Of a stretch of 64,000 nt of DNA, positions 58,394 through 64,000 are shown piece after piece. The position numbers and the translations under genes were made by a program. The notes beneath the pieces are model-generated. The model had not been told where the DNA came from. It did not search any database and saw only the letters and a program-made list of their open reading frames with translations. Each line of letters opens with the position of its first letter. The first letter of the stretch is position 1. Source of the DNA: Pseudomonadota bacterium (GTDB lineage Bacteria; Desulfobacterota; Binatia; Binatales; Binataceae); NCBI GenBank assembly GCA_021325355.1, contig JAJPHI010000018.1:124001-188000 (forward strand), in the 5' to 3' direction.

Positions 58394-59545
58394 TCAGGCG
58401 GCCTTCTTTTTGCGGCCGTTGCCGCCGGTCTCGGCGTGCTGGCTTTCCTTGCGCACGGTGAAGCGGGTATCGAGCTGACCCATTTTCTCGACCACGCCGC
58501 CGTATTCGAGTTCGCTGTAGGGGAGCATCGCGGGGCCGGAGAAGCCCTGCTCGCGGATCTCGGCGGCTTTGGCCGAGACGTTGTTGCGCACCCATTCCCA
58601 GAAGGGATGGTCGAAGACATCAACCGCTTCGGTGAACTTGCCTTCGTGGATACAGAAGGCGGCACCGCTGACGACGGCGGGGCCGTCGAAGAAGCTGATG
58701 GTCGAGTTGAGTTTGACCGGCATCAGGGGCCCGTGATGGCTGCCGCGCATCGTACCGGCGACGTAATGGCCGATGCGGAAGGGCGAGAGGACTTCGCCGG
58801 TGGCGGGAAAGTTGCCCTGGGTACGGACCAGCGCGACGGGGTCGTCCTTGCCGGTGTAGGTGCCGGCGATATTGTGCAGGCGCGAGGTTGAAACGACGCA
58901 GGCAATATCGTCATTGGCGCGACTATGGATGGACTCGATGACGAAGCGCTCGTTGTCACGGAGGAGGCAGGCGATATCGTAAAGCTCCTCGGGCGCGTTC
59001 AGTTCGATGATGCGGTCGCCCTCGGTGTAGTTGACGTCCATGATGGTGAAGCGAAAGCCCTTGGCCATCTTGGGCGAGAGGAGCAGGCCCGCGCAGTGCA
59101 TCGGGTCGGCGAAGGCGAGGTAGAACGGCAGGTTATAGGCACCGGGATCGGTCTTGTCGGCGGCAAAGAAGACGAAGGGTTCGTTGGGGCGCTCCTCGAA
59201 TTCCATCTCGCAGGAGGCGGGGCCGAGGCCGCGGATATTGCCGGAGAAGGCGTCCTTGAGGAGGTCCTGGCCGGCGCCATAGAGGCCCTGTTCCTTGGCG
59301 ACCTTGGTGCCGGCCATGAAGGCGTCCCAGGCGAGCTCGTGGATCTTCGGATCGTCGACGCCGCGGTTGTGGGACATCAGCAGGGCGACGTCGTCGCCGG
59401 TCGAACTGACGTAGACGTCGTTGAGGAGGCGCTTGCCCTTTTCGCGGACGAAGTTTTCGATCGTCTGCTTGAGGCGCGCACTGGGTTTGATATGGCCGCC
59501 GATCGAGCCGACGTCGGCCTTGATCACGGAAATGGTTGACTTCAT
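58394..59545 (-). CDS. fbp: Fructose-1,6-bisphosphate aldolase/phosphatase (archaeal-type, bifunctional)
   Basis: 383 residues. STISVIKADVGSIGGHIKPS at the N-terminus, TGDDVALLMSH near residue 48, CEMEFEERPNEPFVFFAADKTDPGAYNLP near 110-140 and TMDVNYTEGDR-like IMDVNYTEGD near 170 identify the FBPA/P family. It makes fructose-6-phosphate directly from triose phosphates, driving gluconeogenesis one way. Length matches archaeal and deep-branching bacterial members. A GGAG eight bases before the ATG supports the start. Common in archaea but patchy in Gram-negative bacteria, so either ancestral retention or transfer. Confidence 0.95.
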   Translation of the reverse strand: MKSTISVIKADVGSIGGHIKPSARLKQTIENFVREKGKRLLNDVYVSSTGDDVALLMSHNRGVDDPKIHELAWDAFMAGTKVAKEQGLYGAGQDLLKDAFSGNIRGLGPASCEMEFEERPNEPFVFFAADKTDPGAYNLPFYLAFADPMHCAGLLLSPKMAKGFRFTIMDVNYTEGDRIIELNAPEELYDIACLLRDNERFVIESIHSRANDDIACVVSTSRLHNIAGTYTGKDDPVALVRTQGNFPATGEVLSPFRIGHYVAGTMRGSHHGPLMPVKLNSTISFFDGPAVVSGAAFCIHEGKFTEAVDVFDHPFWEWVRNNVSAKAAEIREQGFSGPAMLPYSELEYGGVVEKMGQLDTRFTVRKESQHAETGGNGRKKKAA

Positions 59546-59579
59546 GGTTCTATCTCCAAGCCTAATCTAGCCGTTAGAG

Positions 59580-59891
59580 CTACCTGTCCCGGTAAAAAGG
59601 AACCGTCGCGTCCGCGGAATCGCGAGGGGGCGACTCGCGGCGAGAACCGCAGGCGCAGCCGCCGGCGCATCCACCCCGGCGCGGCGGCGTTACTTCGGAC
59701 TCGAAGCCCAATTCGTGCAGGCCGGCCGCATCGCGCCATTCGAGCGGTGCGGCGATGGGCGTATCGCACTTGACGCAGGCGCGCACCATGACGCCGTCAG
59801 GAGCGATCGTCAGGTAGGTGAGCACTGCTTCGGCGCAGGTCTCACAGCGGGCTGCGGGAAAATGCGTCGGGCTTAAGCGACCTTCGCGCAT
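59580..59891 (-). CDS. Small zinc-ribbon-like protein, unknown function
   Basis: 103 residues. CETCAEAV near residue 16 and VRACVKCDTPI near 38 make two Cys-x2-Cys pairs of a zinc ribbon. A C-terminal GGCAGGCACGSR adds three more Cys and may bind a second metal. No known family. It sits directly upstream of fbp (34 bp) and might be cotranscribed. Divergent from the gene at 59982. Confidence 0.6.
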   Translation of the reverse strand: MREGRLSPTHFPAARCETCAEAVLTYLTIAPDGVMVRACVKCDTPIAAPLEWRDAAGLHELGFESEVTPPRRGGCAGGCACGSRRESPPRDSADATVPFYRDR

Positions 59892-59914
59892 ATTCAGGTT
59901 CGCTTATAGTAGCG

Positions 59915-59943
59915 TTGCGCCTTGCGAACGGCAAACCTATATT
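59915..59943 (+). promoter_or_regulatory. Possible sigma-70 promoter for the 59982 gene
   Basis: -35-like TTGCGC (59915-59920), 17-bp spacer and -10 TATATT (59938-59943) in the divergent gap. The start codon lies 38 bp after the -10. Confidence 0.4.
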
Positions 59944-59981
59944 GCTGCGCTTTGCACTATCATTCACCAATTGAGCTTGAC

Positions 59982-60719
59982 ATGAGCGCAAATGCCAATC
60001 CCGCGGTCGAGCAGATCCTGACCGCTATCGCGGCGGCCGCACTTCCCAGCCGCGACGGCCGGAGTTATCGGCTTTCATTAGGGGAACTGAAACCGGTGCC
60101 GCGGCGCGCCGGTTGGTTTTACGTCGCGCTGGGCCTCGGCGCCGAGGCGGCGGGGCCGTCGCGAACGCCGCTCGCGGCCGGGATCGTTTCGGGTGGCGGG
60201 CGGCGGGTGATGCCGTGGATGGAGCTGCGGGTCTATCCGACGGTCGAACTCGCCGACGGCACGCACCTCGACGCGCGCGCGGCCGGTCTCGAAGCGGCCT
60301 TCATCGATCGCGTTGGTCAGGTGATTCCACGCGGCGGCCATCTGATGATCGAATACGAAAGCCCGGGACAGAGCGACACGCACGCCGAGCTTCTGTTGCG
60401 TGTGCCGCCGGCCGCGACCTATCTGGGCGCGCTGATGTTTCAGGCGGGTTTTCGCGGGCCCTTCAAGGACTGGTACATCTCCGAGGGCGGTCATGAAGGA
60501 CCGCGCAAGCTGCAGGCCAACAAGTCGCCGACGGCGGCGGCGGAACGCGCAGCGCTGACCGACCATCGCGCGGAGCTGACGCGCTTCGTCAGACGGCCGC
60601 TGCCGGAAGATCGGGCCGCGCGGGAGCTGGTGGCCCGCGCGCAGGATCGCGCGCGGCGGCTGCTGCAGGAGATCAAGCGCGAAGCGGCGGCGCGGCCGCA
60701 GGGCTATTCGCGCAGGTAG
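59982..60719 (+). CDS. Hypothetical cytosolic protein
   Basis: 245 residues, not recognised. The ATG at 59982 (MSANANPAVEQILTAIAAA) is preferred to an upstream one whose extension overlaps the promoter region. The middle part alternates strands and helices (GWFYVALGLGAEAAG, MPWMELRVYPTVEL, HLMIEYESPGQSDTHAELLLR). The C-terminal 50 residues are Arg/Ala-rich and helical. No signal peptide or TM helix. Its last 16 bp overlap the end of a convergent permease gene. Confidence 0.65.
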   Translation: MSANANPAVEQILTAIAAAALPSRDGRSYRLSLGELKPVPRRAGWFYVALGLGAEAAGPSRTPLAAGIVSGGGRRVMPWMELRVYPTVELADGTHLDARAAGLEAAFIDRVGQVIPRGGHLMIEYESPGQSDTHAELLLRVPPAATYLGALMFQAGFRGPFKDWYISEGGHEGPRKLQANKSPTAAAERAALTDHRAELTRFVRRPLPEDRAARELVARAQDRARRLLQEIKREAAARPQGYSRR

Positions 60720-61615
60720 CTGCGGCCGAGGGCGCTCGGCGCGGCGGCCTGACCGCTCATCAGGGCGAGCACGAGCAGCGTCAGCAGATACGGCAGGGCG
60801 AGGAAAAGCTGGTAGGGCAGATTGGTGACGGTCGCCTGGAGGGTGAACTGGAGGGCCATCGCGGCCCCGAAGAGGAGTGCGGCGGCGGCGATACCCCAGG
60901 CGCGCCAGCGCCCGATGATCACCAGGGCCAGCGCAACAAAGCCGCGACCGCCGGTGATGCCTTCGACGAAGGTGTTGGTGTAGACCAGCGTCAGGTAGGC
61001 GCCGCCGAGCCCGCTTAGCACGCCGGCGAAGAGCAGGGCCGTCCAGCGCATCCGATAGACGTTGATGCCGAGCGCGGCGGCGGCCTCCGGATGCTCACCG
61101 CAGGCGCGCAGCCGGAGCCCGGCGCGCGTGCGGGCTATTGCATAACCGACGATCGCGGTGAGCAGCAGCGCGAGGTAGGCAAGCGGCGACTGATCGAACA
61201 GGGCCGGGCCGAGCAGCGGGATGCGGGTCAACGGTCCGAGTGGCAGCGGGGCGAGCGCCCTGACCGTGAGCGCCCTGCCGGTCACGCCGAAGACCTCGCG
61301 ATAGGCGACGCCGGTGATGCCGGCGACGAGGAGATTCAGCGCGGTGCCGGCGACCACCTGGTTGACCGCGATATTGATGACGAGGACCGCGAGCAGCGCG
61401 TTGACGGCGAGGGCGGCGGCGGCGGCGACGACGAGTCCGCAGATCATGCCGCCGCTGAAATAGACCGCGACGAGAGCGGCGAACGCGCCGCTCAGCATCG
61501 CGCCCTCGATGCCGATATTGATGACGCCGCTCTGCTCGACCACCAGCTCGCCGAGCGCGGCGAGCAGAATCGGCGTGGCCATGGCGATGGTCGAAGCCAG
61601 AAAGGACTCAAGCAT
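60704..61615 (-). CDS. BMP-type ABC importer permease (YufQ-like), likely nucleoside uptake
   Basis: 303 residues with about eight to nine TM helices. VVEQSGVINIGIEGAMLSGAFAALVAVYFSG near residue 25 and GGRGFVALALVIIGRW near 222 are hallmarks of the branched-chain/BMP-type permease family (YufQ, NupQ). Starts 8 bp inside the preceding permease stop. With its partner and the ATPase it forms an importer for purine nucleosides or related solutes. The binding lipoprotein is outside this window or absent. Confidence 0.92.
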   Translation of the reverse strand: MLESFLASTIAMATPILLAALGELVVEQSGVINIGIEGAMLSGAFAALVAVYFSGGMICGLVVAAAAALAVNALLAVLVINIAVNQVVAGTALNLLVAGITGVAYREVFGVTGRALTVRALAPLPLGPLTRIPLLGPALFDQSPLAYLALLLTAIVGYAIARTRAGLRLRACGEHPEAAAALGINVYRMRWTALLFAGVLSGLGGAYLTLVYTNTFVEGITGGRGFVALALVIIGRWRAWGIAAAALLFGAAMALQFTLQATVTNLPYQLFLALPYLLTLLVLALMSGQAAAPSALGRSYLRE

Positions 61616-62669
61616 CGACTTCGGCCGAATCGGGAGTTGCGGGACTCAGCAGGCCGCGTCCGAGGCGGCGGCCGGCGGCGCTGTCGAAGGCGAGGAGGAT
61701 GATGATGACGAGCGCCTCGATGACCTGGACGAGCACTGCCGAGACGCCGGCGGCGCGCTGCATCGCCTGCGCACCGTTGTCGAGGGCGCCGAAGAAGATC
61801 GCCGACGGCACGATGGCGAGCGGATTGAGGCGCGCCACGAGCGCCACCGCGATCGCCTCGTAACCCCATCCGGGGGAAAACGCTTCGTAGAGCCGATGGG
61901 TAATCGCCGTTACCTGGACGGCGCCACCGAGGCCGGCGAGCGCGCCGCTCAGGACCAGCGTGGTGATGATTACGCGAGTAGTGGCAAGGCCGTGGAAGGT
62001 TGCGGCGCGGGGGCTGCGTCCGATCGCGCGCAGGGCGAAGCCCCAGGCGCTGCGATAGAGATAGAGATAGGCGAGGCCGCTCAGGACCGCCGCGAGCGCC
62101 ATCCCGAGGTTCAGGCGGCTCGGCGCAAAATAGAGCTGCAGGCGCGCGCTTGCGGCTATCGCGGAGCTTTCGGGGAAGGCGCGCGAGGCTTCGATCAGGG
62201 GGCCGTGCACGGCCCAGGCCAGAATCTGCGCCGCGCTGTAGTTCAGCATGATGGTGCTGATGACCTCGCTGACGTTGCGCCGGGCGCGGAGCCATCCGGC
62301 GATCCATCCCCAGGCGCCGCCGCCGAGCGCGCCGACGAGGAGGAGCGCGGACACCGCCAGCGGATGGGGCCACGATGCGAGTCGCGGTCCGATGCCGCCG
62401 GCGGCCACGGCCCCGGCGATAAGCTGGCCGTCGGCGCCGATATTCCACAGCGCGCCTTCAAAGGCGAGCGCCACGGCGAGTCCGCAGAAGATGAGCGGCG
62501 TCGCCTTGACGAGCGTGTCGGTGATAGCGAGCGGACTGCCGAAGGCGCCGTCGAGCAGTCCCGTGGCGGCGCGGGTCGGCGAAACGCCAAGCAGGAGCAG
62601 GGTGACGGCGACGAGCAGGGCGGCCAGCAGCAGGGCGGCGAGCGAGGGCAGGAGGGCGCGCGCGCTCAT
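61608..62669 (-). CDS. BMP-type ABC importer permease (YufP-like), likely nucleoside uptake
   Basis: 353 residues with about nine to ten TM helices. ALWNIGADGQLIAGAVAAGG near residue 72 is the conserved family motif, and GWGYEAIAVALVARLNPLAI near 280 a second. It starts by a 4-bp overlap with the ATPase gene and overlaps the next permease by 8 bp: the classic ATPase-YufP-YufQ arrangement. Confidence 0.92.
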   Translation of the reverse strand: MSARALLPSLAALLLAALLVAVTLLLLGVSPTRAATGLLDGAFGSPLAITDTLVKATPLIFCGLAVALAFEGALWNIGADGQLIAGAVAAGGIGPRLASWPHPLAVSALLLVGALGGGAWGWIAGWLRARRNVSEVISTIMLNYSAAQILAWAVHGPLIEASRAFPESSAIAASARLQLYFAPSRLNLGMALAAVLSGLAYLYLYRSAWGFALRAIGRSPRAATFHGLATTRVIITTLVLSGALAGLGGAVQVTAITHRLYEAFSPGWGYEAIAVALVARLNPLAIVPSAIFFGALDNGAQAMQRAAGVSAVLVQVIEALVIIILLAFDSAAGRRLGRGLLSPATPDSAEVDA

Positions 62670-64000
62670 CCCTGGGCACCGGAAAGCATCAGGCCGAAGC
62701 GGCCGGCCTGACGGTCGGCGGGACCGAGGGGGCGCAGGCGTCCGCGGCTCATCAGATAGCTGCGGCTGCAGAGCTGGAAAATCTCCTCGAGGTCGCTCGA
62801 CAGCAGGAGCACCGCGCGGCCGGATTCCGCATACTGGCGCAGTTGGCGGTGGAGCTCACGGGTGGCGGCCAGATCCAGCCCGCGCGCGATATCGTGCGCG
62901 ACGACGATTTCGGGCTGCGTCGCGAGCGCGCGCGCCACGGCGAGCCGCTGGCGATTGCCGCCGGAGAGCGCCGCGGCGGGGTCGTGCGGCCCGCCGGCGC
63001 GGATCGCATAGCGGGCGAGCAGCGCGCGGCAGAATTCCACGGCGTCGCGGCGGCGCAGCCAATAGCGGGGAGCGAAACGGCGCCGTAGCGGCTCGAGCAG
63101 CAGCAGATTCTCCCATAACGGCATTTCGAGAATCAGCCCATCGAGGTCGCGGTCCTGCGGGATGAGGGCGAGCGCTCCGCGGGTGAGCAGCCGTCCGGCG
63201 GTGGGCGCGGCGAGACCGGCGAGGATGGCGATGAGCGCGTCCTGACCGTTGCCTTCGACGCCGGCGACGCCGACAATTTCGCCGCGTCGAACCTCCATCG
63301 TGACGCCGTCGAGGAGCCGCCGGCCGTCCTTTTCGAGCATGAGATCGGCGAGCGACAGCAGGACGGCCGGGGCGCCCTCATAGGTGGAGGCGGCAAGCGG
63401 CGGCGGCAGCTCACCGACCATCAGGGTCGCGAGATCGCGTTCATTGGTCGCGGCGGCCGGCACTTCGGCGACCTTGCGCCCGCGGCGCAACACGGTGATG
63501 CGATCGGCGACGGTCAACGCCTCGCCGAGGCGGTGTGTAACCAGCACGACCGCGCGGCCGTCGCGCCTCAGCCGCCCGAGATGATCGAGGAACTGCTCGA
63601 CTTCGGCAGGGGCGAGGGCGCCCGTCGGTTCATCGAGGAGCAGGACGCGCGGCGCGAAACTGAGAGCGCGCAGAATGGCGAGGCGCACACGCTCGCCGAC
63701 CGCGAGATCGGCGACGCGCCGGCCGGGCACGGGCAGGGCGAAGCCGAGGTCGTGAGCGGCGCGCGCGGCGGCGGCGAGCGCCTCGGGACGCAGCCGGGTG
63801 GAGCGGCGAAAACCGCCGAGCGCGAGGTTCTCCTCCCACGACATCTGCTCGAACAGGAGCGGCGCCTGGAAGACCGCGGCGACGCCGTGTGCGGTGCCGG
63901 GAGTTATCCTAAGCGGTCCGTCGGCGCCGGTGATGGTGCCGGCGTCGGGCGCGAGACGGCCGGCGAGGATGCTGACGAGCGTGCTTTTGCCCGCGCCGTT
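62666..64000 (-). CDS. BMP-type ABC importer ATPase (YufO-like), N-terminus beyond window
   Basis: 445 residues visible, with two tandem ATPase domains. The first domain begins right at the window edge within Walker A (NGAGKST) and shows LAVGERVRLAIL and LLLDEPTGAL. In the second, the Walker A equivalent reads GVEGNGQDAL, the signature is LSGGNRQRLAVARA, and Walker B is IVVAHDIARGLD, all degenerate in the way usual for this family. The gene lacks only its first 30-40 residues. It powers the two permeases downstream. Confidence 0.93.
   Translation of the reverse strand, partial: NGAGKSTLVSILAGRLAPDAGTITGADGPLRITPGTAHGVAAVFQAPLLFEQMSWEENLALGGFRRSTRLRPEALAAAARAAHDLGFALPVPGRRVADLAVGERVRLAILRALSFAPRVLLLDEPTGALAPAEVEQFLDHLGRLRRDGRAVVLVTHRLGEALTVADRITVLRRGRKVAEVPAAATNERDLATLMVGELPPPLAASTYEGAPAVLLSLADLMLEKDGRRLLDGVTMEVRRGEIVGVAGVEGNGQDALIAILAGLAAPTAGRLLTRGALALIPQDRDLDGLILEMPLWENLLLLEPLRRRFAPRYWLRRRDAVEFCRALLARYAIRAGGPHDPAAALSGGNRQRLAVARALATQPEIVVAHDIARGLDLAATRELHRQLRQYAESGRAVLLLSSDLEEIFQLCSRSYLMSRGRLRPLGPADRQAGRFGLMLSGAQG

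Overview
The window is a 64 kb stretch of GC-rich chromosome from a Gram-negative bacterium. LptA, LptC and KdsA indicate an LPS-type outer membrane, and sigma-54 (RpoN), PtsN and RapZ indicate a proteobacteria-like regulatory set. The many amidohydrolases, CoA enzymes and LLM flavin oxidoreductases, together with the gene order, fit an uncultivated deltaproteobacteria-like lineage such as Binatota/Desulfobacterota relatives. That placement is inference from gene content only; no rRNA gene is present. I see no IS element, phage, CRISPR array or integron.

Layout. 1-4393 (minus): acyl-CoA synthetase (cut by the window edge), enoyl-CoA hydratase, an amidohydrolase, a 47-residue desulforedoxin-like metal-binding protein, and YgfZ. 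4470-9095 (plus): four secreted proteins, including two paralogues that join a collagen-like stalk to a seven-repeat YVTN/NHL beta-propeller. The two paralogues, and perhaps a third gene, share an upstream sequence element. 9184-22866 (plus): a DUF1801 protein, two exosortase-associated-type hydrolases, and an envelope polysaccharide cluster. The cluster has a GT4 glycosyltransferase behind a good sigma-70 promoter, then a coupled run of periplasmic adaptor, TolC-like channel, Wzx-like flippase, TPR membrane protein and a 1301-residue GT-C glycosyltransferase. This run is the best candidate for an undescribed export or decoration system.

22874-34073 (minus): housekeeping. lysA-dapF-dapA make lysine/meso-DAP, and pyrG-kdsA-lptC-lptA-rpoN-hpf-ptsN-rapZ is the conserved LPS/sigma-54/PTS-Ntr locus, here without lptB between lptA and rpoN. 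34234-41745 (minus): a catabolic-looking block of ThDP enzyme, N-acyl-D-amino-acid deacylase-like protein, VOC protein, amidohydrolase and zinc alcohol dehydrogenase, followed by a citrate synthase with an N-terminal DNA-binding HTH.

42041-50898: inositol-phosphate synthase, CoaBC, VOC, YceI, LLM oxidoreductase, SMP-30/NHL propeller and CoA-transferase (plus), and LarC (minus). 51035-51214: tRNA-Asn(GTT) and a perfect 16-bp parS palindrome, which suggests this part of the chromosome lies in the origin domain. 51344-57047 (minus): exonuclease III, a Cys-rich unknown, and an ATPase/permease/permease/adaptor ABC exporter. 57209-60719: two lipoproteins, an archaeal-type fructose-1,6-bisphosphate aldolase/phosphatase with its terminator, a zinc-ribbon protein and an unknown. 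60704-64000 (minus): a BMP-type nucleoside ABC importer with two permeases and an ATPase cut by the window end.
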